DNA of 64,000 nucleotides from Nocardioides ungokensis (GCF_013466985.1 NZ_CP059164.1:124001-188000), one strand, 5' to 3'; numbered from the stretch's first letter, positions 1 to 10,528 are shown. A program made the numbers and translations. The notes: generated from the letters alone by a model not told the origin.

Positions 1-683
1 TCGGCTGGGAGATCGAGGAGGTGCCGCTCGACGACCAGGGCAACGTCTACCTCGCGGCGGAGAAGGAGGGTGACTCCGTCGCCGGCATCGCCGGGCAGAT
101 GCCCGAGCTGGCCGGCCACCCGGCGTTCTGGGGCGTCTACCTCGCGGTCGACGACGTGGACGCCACGGCGGCGAAGGTCGCCGGGGCCGGCGGCAACGTC
201 GAGGCCGGCCCCTTCGACGTGATGGAGCTCGGCCGGATGGCCTCCATCCAGGACCCCACGGGCGCCCGAGTCAACCTGTGGCAGGCAGGGCAGACGATCG
301 GCACCACCCGCGCCAACGAGCCGGGGACCCCGCAGTGGAACGAGCTGGTGAGCCCGGACCTGCCCACCGCGACGAAGTTCTACACCGACGTCCTCGGCGT
401 CGAGTGGGAGTCGATGTCCATGGAGGGCGGGGACTACCTCTGCCTGGTCTCGGGTGGCCGGCAGGTGGGTGGTGCGATGGTCCCCCCGATGGAGGGCATC
501 CCCCCGCACTGGAACGTCTACTTCGGCACCGACGACACCGATGCCGGCGTGGCCCGGGCGGTCGAGCTCGGCGCCGACGTCGTCGCACCGGCCTTCGACG
601 TGCCGGGTGTCGGGCGCTTGGCGGTGCTCGCCGACCCCCAGGGCGCGATGTTCAACCTCATCCAGCCGGTGCCACCGAGCTGA
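1..683 (+). CDS. VOC (glyoxalase/bleomycin-resistance) family protein, two domains, 5' end missing
   Basis: The frame is open from the first bases of the window, so the true start lies upstream; the GTG at 21 is only the first in-window start-like codon. The protein holds two beta-alpha-beta-beta-beta modules. The first ends near residue 93 (DPTGARVNLWQ). The second begins near residue 105 (WNELVSPDLP) and ends with ADPQGAMFNLIQP. Repeated D-P-x-G-A motifs are typical of VOC enzymes that bind a metal and a small substrate between paired modules. The substrate cannot be told from sequence. It is convergent with the prephenate dehydratase gene, whose stop lies 16 bases downstream. Family assignment is firm; function is open. 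Confidence 0.85.
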   Translation, partial: GWEIEEVPLDDQGNVYLAAEKEGDSVAGIAGQMPELAGHPAFWGVYLAVDDVDATAAKVAGAGGNVEAGPFDVMELGRMASIQDPTGARVNLWQAGQTIGTTRANEPGTPQWNELVSPDLPTATKFYTDVLGVEWESMSMEGGDYLCLVSGGRQVGGAMVPPMEGIPPHWNVYFGTDDTDAGVARAVELGADVVAPAFDVPGVGRLAVLADPQGAMFNLIQPVPPS

Positions 684-698
684 GGGCCCAGCGGTTGC

Positions 699-1549
699 TC
701 ACTCGGTCCGGAACGGGTCCGCGGGGTAGACGCCGAGGATCTTGACGTCGGTGGTGAAGAACGCGAGCTCCTCCAGCGCGCGCCTGACCGGCAGGTCGTC
801 GGGTGTCCGTCGACCTCGGCGAGGAACTGGGTGGCCGTGAACTGACCGCCGACCATGTAGCTCTCCAGCTTGGTCATGTTGACCCCGTTGGTCGCGAAGC
901 CGCCGAGCGCCTTGTAGAGCGCCGCCGGGAGGTTGCGCACGTTGAAGATGAAGCTGGTCACGACCGGGCCGTTGCCCGCCGGCGCCTCGACGAGCTCGCG
1001 GGAGAGCACGACGAAGCGGGTGGTGTTGTGCTCCTCGTCCTCCACGTCGTCAGCCAGGACCTGCAGCCCGTAGATCTCCGCGGCCAGCGGCGGGGAGATC
1101 GCGGCCTGGGTGGGGTCCCCGAACTCGGCGACCTCGCGGGCCGCCCCGGCGGTGTCACCCGCGATGACCGGCCGGAGGCCGTGCTCGCGGATGATCTTGC
1201 GGCACTGGCCCAGGGCGTGCACGTGGCTGTGCACCGTGCGGACCTGGTCGAGCGAGGAGCCCGGGATCCCCATCAGGCTGAACCGGATCCGCAGGAAGTG
1301 CTCGGCGATGATGTGCAGGTGCGAGGCGGGCAGGAAGTGGTGGATGTCCGCGACCCGGCCCGCGATCGAGTTGTCGATCGGGATCATCGCCAGGTCGGCC
1401 TCGCCGGACTCCACGGCGGCGAAGACGTCCTCGAACGACGCGCAGGCCAGTGCCTCCCACTCGGGGTAGTGCTCCTTGCACACCAGGTGTGAGTTGGCGC
1501 CGGGCTCGCCCTGGTAGGCGATCCGCTGCGTGGCAGGTCCGTCGGTCAC
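699..1549 (-). CDS. pheA: Prephenate dehydratase (one reading-frame break)
   Basis: Converts prephenate to phenylpyruvate in phenylalanine synthesis. The N-terminal catalytic part starts IAYQGEPGANSH and contains PIDNSIAGRV and the NTTRFVV motif with the catalytic Thr. The C-terminal part is an ACT regulatory domain (SFIFNVRNLPAALYKAL, then an ESYMVGG segment matching the ESRP region that binds phenylalanine). I chose the GTG at 1549. The frame breaks near 800-803, after FLAEVDGHP. Restoring one base gives DDLPVRRALEEL and the normal end GVYPADPFRTE, about 283 residues, the usual monofunctional length. It is divergent from the DUF4446 gene. Chorismate mutase, the preceding step, is encoded at 35367. 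Confidence 0.9.
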
Positions 1550-1680
1550 GCGCCCGATGGTCCCACGCCTGCGCGCGCTGCCCCGGGCAGTGACCACCCG
1601 TTGACCGGTCGGCGACTCTCCTGTGGACTCTCGGGCGGGGCACCGCAGGTTGGGAGGCGCCGCTCCCTAGGCTTCGACCC

Positions 1681-2079
1681 GTGTGGATCCTCGCCTCGGC
1701 TGCCCTCCTGATCGCCCTTGCCGCGCTGGTGTTCGCGGTGCTCGCGCTGCGCCGGCTCAGCCTCACCCGTCGCGCCTCGAGCGCCGAGGCGCTGCCCCAG
1801 GACGTCTACGGGCTGCGGCAGGAGGTGGCCGCGCTGCGGGCCGAGGCCCGCGACGCCCTGCGCCACCTCGCGGTGGTGCGCTACGACGCGTTCGGCGACA
1901 TGGGCGGCCACCTGTCCTGGTCGGTGGCGCTGCTCGACGACAGCGGCCACGGCGTCGTGCTCACGTCGATCCACGGCCGCAGCGACTCGCGGACCTACGC
2001 CAAGAGCATCTCCGCCTGGTCCTGCGAGCAGCAGCTGTCGCCGGAGGAGCAGGAGGCGATCGAGCACGCGCGTCCGTGA
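1681..2079 (+). CDS. DUF4446 family membrane-anchored protein
   Basis: A 132-residue protein with one N-terminal membrane helix (residues about 2-22, WILASAALLIALAALVFAVLAL) written here only as a span, followed by a short coiled stretch (LRQEVAALRAEARDALRHL). The globular end contains VRYDAFGDMGGHLSWSVALLD and GVVLTSIHGR, the signature of the DUF4446 family. The role is unknown; the single anchor places the domain in the cytoplasm or at the membrane face. The start is the GTG at 1681. It is convergent with kdpE, and a two-hairpin repeat element fills the gap. Confidence 0.8.
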   Translation: MWILASAALLIALAALVFAVLALRRLSLTRRASSAEALPQDVYGLRQEVAALRAEARDALRHLAVVRYDAFGDMGGHLSWSVALLDDSGHGVVLTSIHGRSDSRTYAKSISAWSCEQQLSPEEQEAIEHARP

Positions 2080-2089
2080 GGTCGCCGCT

Positions 2090-2157
2090 TGCAGGACTCC
2101 CCGGCTGGCCGGTGACTCCTGTGCTTGTCAGCCGATGCAACGGCCGACAAGCACCAG
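2090..2157. repeat. Two-hairpin intergenic palindromic element, copy 1
   Basis: Lies between the convergent DUF4446 and kdpE genes. The first hairpin has arms around a CTGG loop (CCGG-CTGG-CCGG core inside GACTC...GACTCC). The second has CTTGTCAGCC and GGCCGACAAG arms around an 8-base loop, with one mismatch. About 60 of 68 bases match the copy at 52161-52228. It is likely a bidirectional terminator that also behaves as a dispersed repeat. Confidence 0.7.
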
Positions 2158-2181
2158 TTCTGGCCGACAACCCCCGCCGGG

Positions 2182-2862
2182 TCAGGGCTCCAGGGTGTAG
2201 CCCAGCCCGCTGGTGGTCACGAGGTGGCGCGGGTGCGCCGGGTCGTCCTCGAGCTTGCGGCGCAGCTGCGCGGCGTACACCCGCAGGTAGTGGGTCTCGT
2301 GCGCGTACGCCGGGCCCCACACCTCGCGCAGGATCTGCTGCCGGTCCACCAGCCTGCCGACGTTGCGGGCCAGCAGCTCCAGGAACGCCCACTCGGTGGG
2401 GGTGAGGCGTACGTCGGTCCCGGCCCGGGTCACCCGCTTGCGGGCCAGGTCGATGACCAGGTTGCCCACCTCCACGACCGACGTGGTCGGTGCCGCCTCC
2501 TGGCTGCGGCGCACGGCCGCGCGGAGGCGGGCCATCAGCTCGTTCATCGCGAACGGCTTGGTGACGTAGTCATCGGCACCGAGATCGAGCGCCTCCACCT
2601 TGTCCTCCCCGTGCTGGCGGGCGGAAAGCACGACGATCGGCACCGACGTCCACCCGCGCAGGCCGGCGATGACCTCGGTCCCGTCCATGTCGGGGAGCCC
2701 GAGGTCGAGCACCACGACATCGGGGTGCCGTTCCGCGGCCGCCGCCAGCGCGCCGTGGCCGTCGGCCGCCGTGACGACCTCCCACCCATGGGCGCGCAGG
2801 TTGATCGCGAGCGCCCGGGCCAGGGCAGGCTCGTCGTCGACGACCAGCACGCGGTAGGTCAT
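2182..2862 (-). CDS. kdpE: KdpE response regulator of the potassium-uptake operon
   Basis: OmpR/PhoB-family activator of kdp transcription, 226 residues. The receiver domain (residues 1-120) shows acidic DD at 9-10, the phosphorylated Asp in VVLDLGLPDMDG, and the conserved K in YVTKPF. The winged-helix DNA-binding domain follows (LTPTEWAFLELLARN to LRVYAAQLRRKLEDDP). Its ATG overlaps the kdpD stop by one base (TGATG), so it is the last gene of kdpFABCDE. It would be phosphorylated by KdpD under low potassium or osmotic stress. OmpR-type regulators usually bind 11-bp direct repeats, and candidates lie upstream of kdpF at 9957-10080 and of the permease at 12558-12577. Confidence 0.95.
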   Translation of the reverse strand: MTYRVLVVDDEPALARALAINLRAHGWEVVTAADGHGALAAAAERHPDVVVLDLGLPDMDGTEVIAGLRGWTSVPIVVLSARQHGEDKVEALDLGADDYVTKPFAMNELMARLRAAVRRSQEAAPTTSVVEVGNLVIDLARKRVTRAGTDVRLTPTEWAFLELLARNVGRLVDRQQILREVWGPAYAHETHYLRVYAAQLRRKLEDDPAHPRHLVTTSGLGYTLEP

Positions 2863-5407
2863 CAGTCCTCGCTCTCGGGAAGGCTCTCGGGGAGGTCACG
2901 AGGCACGGAGAGGACCATCGTCAGCCCACCCCCGGGCGTGTCCTCCGCGACCAGCGTCCCGCCCATGGCCTCGGCGAGGCCGCGGGCCACGGCGAGCCCG
3001 AGGCCCAGGCCGCCCGAGCTCGTGTCACCGAGGCGCTGGAACGGCTCGAACATCCGCTCCCGCTGCTCGAGCGGTACGCCGGGACCGCGGTCGATCACCA
3101 GCACGGACACCTCACGGTCGAGCACCTGGGCCACCACCCGCACCGGCTCGCCGGCCGAGACCCGCACGGCGTTCGAGACGAGGTTGGCGACGACCCGCTC
3201 GAGCAGGCCGGCGTCGGTGCGCACCAGGGGTGCGGACTCCTCAAGCTCCAGCACACGACGCTGCCCGGCGGCTGCCCGGCGACTGCCAGCGGCAGGATCT
3301 CCTCGAGGCTGCGTGGGTGCAGCACCGGGCGCAGCAGGCCGGTCTGCAGTCGCGACAGGTCGAGCAGGTCGTCGATCAGGTGCTCGAGCTGGTCGGTGGC
3401 GCTGTCGACGGCCTCGACCAGCGCACGCCGGTCGGCGGGGTCGAGGGCCGGGCCGCCCGAGACGAGCCCGTCGACGGCTGCCCGCATCGTCGCGAGGGGG
3501 GTGCGCAGGTCGTGGGAGACCGCGCGCAGGATGGCGGTGCTGGTCGCGTCCGCCCGTTCGAGCGCCACGGCACGGTTCTCCCGCTCGCGCAGCCGGCGGT
3601 ACTCCAGCACGAGGCCGGTCTGGACGGCGAAGCCCTCGAGCACCCGCTGGTCCGTCGCCCGCAGCGACGCGCCACACAGGGCGAGCAGGTGGTGGTCGTC
3701 GACGGTGACGCGGGAGTCGGCCTCGTCGGGCACCTGGGCCGGGCGCGGACCACTGGCCGCGACCAGCCGCCAGGTCCCGTCCGAGCGCGAGAGCAGTGAG
3801 ACGGAGTCCTGGGAGAACGTCTCGCGCAGCCGCTCGACGATCGCCTCGGCGGTGTCCTGCCCGGTCAGCACCGACTGCGAGAGGGACGCAAGGGTCGCCG
3901 CCTCGGCCCGGGCGCGCGCGGCCTCGGAGCCGCGGCGCGATGCCCGGTCCACCACGGTGGCCACGCCGGCAGCGACCGCGACGTAGATCAGCAGCGCCAC
4001 GAGGTTGGTCGGCTCGGCGATCGTCAGCCGATGGACCGGCGGGGTGAAGAACCAGTTCAACGCCAGGAAGCCGACCAGGGCCGCGAACAGCGCCGGCAGC
4101 GTCCCCCCGACCAGGGCGACCAGGACGGTGCCCGCCAAGAAGAGCAGGACGGCCAGGGGCAGCTGGCGGGTCTGGTCGAGCGACTGCAGGCACGCGGTGA
4201 TCAGCACGGGCAGCAGGAGCGCCAAGAGCCAGCCGAGAGCCTGCCGTCGTCGGCTCAGCGGTGAGAGTGACAGGCGGGCGCGGAGCGCGCCGGCGACCTG
4301 TTCGTGGGTGACCAGGTGGACGTCGATCGAGTCCGCCAAGGACGCGATCTTGTCGCCCGTGGAGCCGGTGAACAGCCGGCGCAGCCGACTGTGGCGGGAG
4401 ACCCCGACGACGATCATGGTGGCGTTCGCACCGCTGGCGAAGTCGACCACCGCCTGGGCGACGTCCTCGCCGACGACCGAGTGGAAGGACCCGCCGAGGG
4501 CCTCGACGAGCTGCTGGGAGCGAGCGATGCGGCTGTCGTCGACGTTGCGGAGGCCGTCGGTGGCGATGACGTGCACCGCGATGAGCTCCGACCCGGCCGC
4601 TCGCTGGGCTAGCCGGGCACCACGACGCAGCAGCGTCTCGCTCTCGTCGCCACCGGTGACCGCGACGACGATCCTCTCCTTGGTCGGCCAGGGCGCCGCG
4701 ATGTCGTGGGCACGCCGATAGTCGTCGAGGGCGTCGTCGACGCGGTCGGCCAGCCAGAGGAGCGCGAGCTCGCGCAGGGCGGTGAGGTTGCCGACCCGGA
4801 AGTACGACGCCAGCGAGGCGTCGATCTGCTCGGGCCGGTAGATGTTGCCGTGCGCCATCCGGCGGCGCAGCGCATCGGGGGCCATGTCGATCAGCTGGAT
4901 CTGGTCGGCGGTGCGGACCACGTCGTCGGGCACGGTCTCGCGCTGCCGGACGCCGGTGATCCGCTCCACCTCGTCGTTGATCGACTCCAGGTGCTGGATG
5001 TTGACGGTGGTGATGACGTCGATCCCTGCGGCGCGGAGGTCCTCGACGTCGGCGGCCCGCTTCGCGTGCCGGCTGCCCGGCACGTTGGTGTGGGCGAGCT
5101 CGTCGACCAGCACGACGGCGGGCTTGCGGGCCAGGATGGCGTCGGTGTCCATCTCGGTGAAGGTCGTGCCCCGGTAGTCGATCTCCTGTCGCGGCACCAC
5201 TTCGAGCCCCTCGAGCATGGCGAAGGTCTTGGCGCGACCGTGGGTCTCGACGAACCCCACCACCACGTCGGTGCCCCGCTCGCACCGGCGCCTGGCCTCG
5301 TCGAGCATGGCGTAGGTCTTCCCGACGCCGGGAGCGGCGCCGAGGTAGACGGTCAGCCGGCCTCGACGCCGCTCCTCCTCCATGCCTCGATCCTGCCAGT
5401 CGGTCAT
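2862..5407 (-). CDS. kdpD: KdpD osmosensitive potassium sensor histidine kinase (one reading-frame break)
   Basis: About 848 residues once repaired. Order: KdpD N-terminal domain with Walker [14 protein letters not shown] (about residue 23) and Walker B-like [11 protein letters not shown]; universal-stress-like domain ([12 protein letters not shown]); four membrane helices of the DUF4118 type (about 390-490); GAF-like region; dimerisation helix with phosphoacceptor His in [13 protein letters not shown]-binding domain with NLVSNAV and DRGPGV. The frame breaks near 3255-3280, just before [14 protein letters not shown], and one inserted base restores it. The ATG at 5407 overlaps the kdpC stop as ATGA. 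It phosphorylates KdpE. The break falls inside the catalytic end and would be lethal to function if real, but a sequencing error is more likely. Confidence 0.93.
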
Positions 5408-6030
5408 CCGTTTGCGGACGCACCAGCGGCCCGGAGCACGGCGATGTTGAGCTCGAGGACGTTGACCCGGGGCTCCCCGAGCACGCCCAGCGTGCGACCG
5501 GCGGTGTGCTGGTCGACCAGCCGCCGGACCTCGCCCACGGTCAGACCGTTGGCGTGCGCGACCCTGGGGACCTGCAGCTCGGCGTACGCCCGGGAGATGT
5601 CCGGGTCCAGCCCCGATCCGGACGCGGTCAGGGCGTCCGGGGGCACGGCGCTTGGGGCCACACCGTCACGCCGGGCGATCGCGGCCCGGCGCTTCTCGAC
5701 TGCCGCGATCAGGTTGGGGTCCTCGGGCCCGTAGTTGCTCCCGTAGCTGTTGAGCGGGTCCCAGCCGGCGCCGGCAGCCGAGGGTCGGGGCGCGAAGAGG
5801 TTCCTGCCGTCGGTCCGCTGGCCCAGGAGGGCCGAGCCGACGGCGTCCTTCGGGTCGGTGACGTGCCGGCCGGCCGCATCGACGAGCGAGCCGTTCGCCT
5901 GCCACGGCATCGCCACCTGGGCGATACCCGTGATCGCCAGTGGATAGGCCAGGCCCAGCACCAGCGTCATCAGCACCAGCGTGCGCAGGCCCGCGAGGCT
6001 GTGTCGGAACAGTGCGTGGAGGTCGTTCAT
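5404..6030 (-). CDS. kdpC: KdpC subunit of the potassium-transporting ATPase
   Basis: A 208-residue subunit that couples KdpA and KdpB in the P-type K+ pump. It has one N-terminal membrane helix ([20 protein letters not shown], near residues 15-34) and an extracytoplasmic domain with the family motifs [22 protein letters not shown] and [12 protein letters not shown]. The ATG at 6030 follows the kdpB stop by 14 bases, and its stop overlaps the kdpD start. An open frame running from kdpB into this gene is an artefact of a break in kdpB, not a natural fusion. Assignment is firm. Confidence 0.95.
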   Translation of the reverse strand: MNDLHALFRHSLAGLRTLVLMTLVLGLAYPLAITGIAQVAMPWQANGSLVDAAGRHVTDPKDAVGSALLGQRTDGRNLFAPRPSAAGAGWDPLNSYGSNYGPEDPNLIAAVEKRRAAIARRDGVAPSAVPPDALTASGSGLDPDISRAYAELQVPRVAHANGLTVGEVRRLVDQHTAGRTLGVLGEPRVNVLELNIAVLRAAGASANG

Positions 6031-6044
6031 GGTCTGGATGCCTT

Positions 6045-8172
6045 TCAGAGGCCGGGGATCAGCGAGATGAACAGGTCGAGCAGCTTGATGCCCAGGAAGG
6101 GTGCGACCAGGCCGCCGACGCCGTACACGAGCAGGTTGCGGCGCAGCAGGTCCGACGCGGACGACGGCCGGTAGTGCACGCCCCGCAGCGCCAACGGGAT
6201 CAGCGCGACGATGATCAGCGCGTTGAAGACGACCGCGGAGACGATCGCGGACTGTGGGCTCGACAGCTGCATGACGTTGAGGACGTGCAGGTGCGGAAAG
6301 GCCACCACGAACATCGCCGGCAGGATCGCGAAGTACTTCGCGACGTCGTTGGCGATCGAGAAGGTGGTCAGTGCGCCCCGCGTGATCAGCAGCTGCTTGC
6401 CGATCTCGACGATGTCGATCAGCTTGGTGGTCGGGTCGGAGTCGAGGTCGACCATGTTGCCGGCCTCCTTGGCGGCCATGGTGCCGGTGTTCATGGCGAC
6501 GCCGACGTCGGCCTGGGCCAGTGCGGGCGCGTCGTTCGTCCCGTCCCCGCACATGGCGACCATCCGGCCACCCTCCTGCCTTGCGGATCAGAGCCATCTT
6601 GTCCTCGGGCGTGGCCTCGGCGAGGAAGTCGTCGACACCGGCCTCCTCGGCGATGACCCGGGCGGTGATGGCGTTGTCGCCGGTGATCATGACGGTGCGG
6701 ATGCCCATCGCGCGCATCGCGTCGAAGCGCTCGCGGATGCCGTCCTTGACGACGTCCTTCAGGTGGATGACCCCGAGCAGCCGCGCTGGATCGGCCCCCA
6801 CCTGCTCCGCGACGACCAGTGGCGTCCCGCCCGTCGCGCTCACCTTCTCGACCAGGGCGTCGAGCTCGTCGGAGAGCCTGCCCCCGGTGCTGTGCACCCA
6901 CTTCGTCACCGCGGAGCTCGCCCCCTTGCGGACCACCCGGTCCGGCAGGTCGATGCCGCTCATCCGGGTCGTCGCCGAGAAGTGCATCAGCGAGGCGCCG
7001 TCGGGGAGCCGGTCGACCGACCGGCCACCCTGCGTCTCGACCAGGTCGACGATGCTGCGACCCTCCGGGGTCTCATCGGCCAACGACGCCAGCAGGGATG
7101 CCTCGGCGATCAGATCGGCGTCCACACCGGCGAGTGGCAGCAGCTCGGTGGCGCGGCGGTTGCCGTGCGTGATGGTGCCGGTCTTGTCGAGCAGGAGTAC
7201 GTCGACGTCCCCCGCCGCCTCGACCGCGCGACCGGACATGGCCAGCACGTTGCGCCGCACGAGGCGGTCCATCCCGGCGATCCCGATCGCCGACAGCAGG
7301 GCGCCGATGGTCGTCGGGATCAGGCAGACCAGCAGTGCGGTGAGGACCACGATCGACTGGCCGGCGTGGCTGTACCTCGCCAAGGGGTACAGCGTCACGA
7401 CCACGACCACGAAGATGACCGTCAGCGCGACCAGCAGCACGTTGAGCGCGATCTCGTTGGGGTGCGCTGCCGCTCCGACCCCTCCACCAGTGCGATCATC
7501 CGGTCCACGAAGGAGTGGCCCGGCTCGGAGGTGATCCGGACGACGATCCGGTCCGACAGCACCACGGTGCCGCCCGTGACCGCGCTCCGGTCACCACCCG
7601 ACTCCCGGATCACCGGCGCGGACTCACCGGTGACGGCCGACTCGTCGACGCTGGCCACACCCTCGATGACGTCACCGTCACCCGGGATCCGTTCGCCCGC
7701 GGCGACCACCACCACGTCCCCGGCGCGCAGCTGCGTGCTCGCCACCTCGTCGGTCGGGAGCGCGGCCAGGTTGCCGGTGTACGTCAGCTGGTCGCGGCCG
7801 CCGCGTACGCGGCGAGCCATGGTCTCCGCCTGCAGGGCGCGAAGGCTGGCCGCCTGCGCCTTGCCCCGACCCTCGGCCACCGACTCGGCGAGGGTGGCGA
7901 AGACGACAGTCAGCCACAGCCACACCGTGACGAGCCACGCCATCACGCTCGGGTGCACGACCGCCATCACCGTGGTGGCCGCAGCCCCGATCTCGACGAC
8001 CAGCATGACCGGTGCGCCGACGAGCTCGCGTGGGTCGAGCTTGCGGAAGGCGCCGGGCAGTGCCGAGACGAGCTGCTCGGTCACCGACCGCTGGACCGGC
8101 GCGGGCTTGTGGTGGTGTGTCTTCGGTGCCCGGTGAGAACGGGGCTCGGGTGTTGGTGCTCTGCGTGCTCAT
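6045..8172 (-). CDS. kdpB: KdpB catalytic P-type ATPase subunit (three reading-frame breaks)
   Basis: ATP-hydrolysing subunit of the high-affinity K+ pump, normally about 680-700 residues. Visible motifs are TGES in the actuator domain (VTGESAPV), the phosphorylated Asp in [22 protein letters not shown] and [12 protein letters not shown]. Breaks lie at about 8095-8135, 7459-7466 and 6571-6585. One C added to a C run gives [10 protein letters not shown] at the second. Two bases added at the third give the expected [14 protein letters not shown]. The start is the ATG at 8172, which overlaps the kdpA stop as ATGA. A GTG at 8084 would begin in the post-break frame but would lose the N-terminus. 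Confidence 0.92.
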
Positions 8173-9832
8173 GCGAGTGACTCCACGATCGGACCGAGGA
8201 CAAGGGCGGGGACGTAGGTCAGTCCGACCACGATCAGCGCGACCCCGGTGAGGAGAGCCACGAAGAGTGGCTTGGTGGTGGGAAGGGTGCCGGCGCTCGT
8301 GGGCAGGTGCTGGCGGGAGGCGAACCTCCCGGCGAGCGCCAGCACGAAGACGATCGGCAGGAAGCGCCCGATGAGCATGCACAGGCCCAGCAGGGTGTTC
8401 CAGAACGGCGTCCCGGAGGTGAGCCCGGCGAAGGCGCTGCCGTTGTTGTTGGACGCCGAGGTCACGGCGTACAACGCCTCGGAGAGGCCGTGCGGTCCGG
8501 ACGCCTGGAGCCCCGCCAGTCCCGCGTCGGCGGAGAGGGCGACGGCCGCGCCGGTGAGCACCAGCACAGGGGTGGTGAGCACGTAGAACGCGACGAGCAC
8601 GATCTCGGACTGCCCGATCTTCTTGCCGAGGTACTCCGGGGTGCGACCCACCATCAGTCCCGAGAGGAACACGGTGACGACGGCGAGCATGAGCATGCCG
8701 TAGAGACCCGAGCCGACACCGCCCGGCGCGACCTCGCCGAGCATCATGTTGAACATGGCGACACCGCCTCCGGGTGCGGTGAACGAGTCGTGCATGGAGT
8801 TGACGGCGCCGTCGACGTCCCCGTCGTCGCGGCGCCGAACAGGGCAGAGGCCGCGGTGCCGAACCGCATCTCCTTGCCCTCCAGCGCGCCGCCCGCCGCG
8901 GCGGGCGCCGATCCGTGGCCGGCCATCTCCGCCCACGTCAGGAGGGCGATCGAGATGCCCAGCAGGATCGCCATCACCGCGAGGATCGCGAAACCCTGGC
9001 GGCGGTCGCCGACGATGATGCCGAAGGCCCACGCCATCGCGAACGGGATCACCAGGAGCAGGAAGATCTCGAGCAGGTTGGTGAACGGCGTCGGGTTCTC
9101 GAACGGGTGCGACGAGTTGGCGTTGTAGAAACCGCCGCCGTTGGTGCCGAGCTCCTTGATGGCCTCCTGGCTGGCCACCGGCCCGCCGGTCACGTGCTGG
9201 ACGCCGCCGGTGAGCGTGTGGACGGCATGGGGGTCCGCCAGGTTCTGGACCGCACCGAAGGCGATCAGCACGAGTGCACTCACGATCGCGATCGGGAGCA
9301 GCACGCGAACGGTGCCCCGGACCAGGTCGACCCAGAAGTTGCCGACCCGCCCGTCCTGGGCGGAGCGGGCCAACCCGCGGGCGAGGGCTGCGGCGACGGC
9401 CATGCCGACCGCGGCCGAGGCGAAGTTCTGCACGGTCAGGCCCGACATCTGGAACAGGTGACCGGTCGCCGCCTCGCCGGAGTACCACTGCCAGTTGGTG
9501 TTGGTCACGAAGGAGACGGCCGTGTTCCAGGCGCCGTCGCTGGGCAGGGCACCGAACCCGAGCGAGAGCGGCAGGTGCTGCTGGAGCCGCCCGAAGGCGA
9601 ACAGGACGAGGATGCTGGCGAGGGAGAAGCCCAGCACCGACATCGAGTAGGTGCGCCAGTGCTGGTCGGCCTCGGGGTCGACGCGCAGCAGCCGGTACGA
9701 CGCCCGCTCGACGGCCAGGTGCGGCTCACTCGTGTACACATGGGCGAGGAGGCGGCCGAGGAACGGCACCGTCACCGCCAGGAGCACCACGAGAGCAAGG
9801 ATCTGGCCGAGCGCGGGGAGGGTCGCGCTCAT
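8169..9832 (-). CDS. kdpA: KdpA potassium-channel-like subunit (one reading-frame break)
   Basis: Membrane subunit that binds and translocates K+, about 554 residues with 10 or so membrane helices. Selectivity-filter-type segments are visible: [26 protein letters not shown] and [13 protein letters not shown]. The frame breaks at about 8809-8811; one base restores [13 protein letters not shown], a conserved run. The ATG at 9832 overlaps the kdpF stop (ATGA); a GTG at 9841 is also possible but less well placed. The stop overlaps the kdpB ATG. It is second in the kdpFABCDE operon. Confidence 0.93.
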
Positions 9833-9921
9833 CGGCTCCACCGCCGGTCGATGGCGCCGACCAGCAGCGCTGCAAGGGCGAAGAACGCCAGGGTCACGAG
9901 GATGTAGACGAGGTCAGCCAC
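9829..9921 (-). CDS. kdpF: KdpF small stabilising subunit of the Kdp ATPase
   Basis: A 30-residue single-helix protein reading from a GTG at 9921: MADLVYILVTLAFFALAALL is the membrane part and DRRWSR the basic cytoplasmic tail. Size, position directly before kdpA and the ATGA overlap with the kdpA start identify it as KdpF, which stabilises the KdpABC complex. It is shorter than most gene callers accept, so it is easily missed. As the first gene of the operon, its upstream region is the kdp promoter. Confidence 0.88.
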   Translation of the reverse strand: MADLVYILVTLAFFALAALLVGAIDRRWSR

Positions 9922-9956
9922 ATCTCCATGGTCGAGACCGCCGGCGACCGATCAGC

Positions 9957-10080
9957 ACCCTCTTGATGCTTCCTTGACAGCACGGAGGCGCATCTTGACG
10001 ACACTCGACGGCGGGTGTCCCGACTGGTCAGGGAACCATCAGTACCCGCGGCCGGGCCGTCAGGGATCCATCAAGGACCC
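9957..10080. promoter_or_regulatory. Divergent kdpF / small membrane protein control region with 11-bp direct repeats
   Basis: On the minus strand, 9977-9959 reads TCAAGGAAGCA then TCAAGAGG, two half-sites 11 bases apart, ahead of kdpF. On the plus strand, TCAGGGAACCA-TCAG lies at 10028-10042 and TCAGGGATCCA-TCAAGGACCC at 10060-10080, ahead of the gene at 10114. Spacing of one helical turn in direct orientation is what OmpR-family regulators such as KdpE bind. A very similar site precedes the permease at 12500. Confidence 0.5.
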
Positions 10081-10113
10081 GCCGGACACGGCGGGTCGAC
10101 CTTGACTGGTGGC

Positions 10114-10528
10114 ATGACCAGCTCGTACCGCACGCCGACCTTGACGGACCTTCCCGAGGTCCGCTTCGGCCTCGCCGAAGCGGCAGTCCTCGTGGTCGCG
10201 ACCGCGTGCCACGTGCTGGACGTCGCCCCTCGCGTCGGGCTGGTGCTGCTGACCCTCGTCGTGGTGGGCTCGGCTGCGTACCTGCCGCCGCGGTTCACGG
10301 TGGCTGTGGCGGTGAGTGCGTGGGCGTTCCTGACCGGTCTCGTGGTGCACGTCGGGGGCCAGCTCACCTTCCGTGCTGCGGACCTCGACCGCCTGGGCCT
10401 GCTGGTGCTGGTTGCGTCGCTCGCCGCCTCGGGCGCGGCATCGGTGCGGCACGTCCGCCGGCGTCAGCCCGGACCGTCGTACGCCGAGGCCCGGACGCCG
10501 CGGGTCGGGTCGAGCGTCGGCGGGTTAG
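10114..10528 (+). CDS. Small polytopic membrane protein, DUF4118-like (3' end uncertain)
   Basis: Starts at the ATG at 10114 and encodes about 117 clear residues with four hydrophobic helices: roughly 20-40, 43-60, 62-82 and 90-108, ending in a basic RHVRRRQPG tail. The pattern resembles the four-helix sensor region of KdpD (DUF4118) without kinase domains. The frame stays open far into the antisense of the next gene. A one-step frame change would meet a TAG at 10526-10528, which I take as the likely end; a missed base there is plausible given the many other breaks. Divergence from kdpF and repeat motifs on its side of the promoter suggest a potassium-related role. Confidence 0.55.

Noticed and set aside
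5404..7440. A single 678-codon frame that reads as a KdpB-KdpC fusion
   Set aside because: The middle of the frame (after RKAGGWPDG) is nonsense until KdpC begins. The true KdpB end lies in another frame at 6045-6563, and two added bases restore it.
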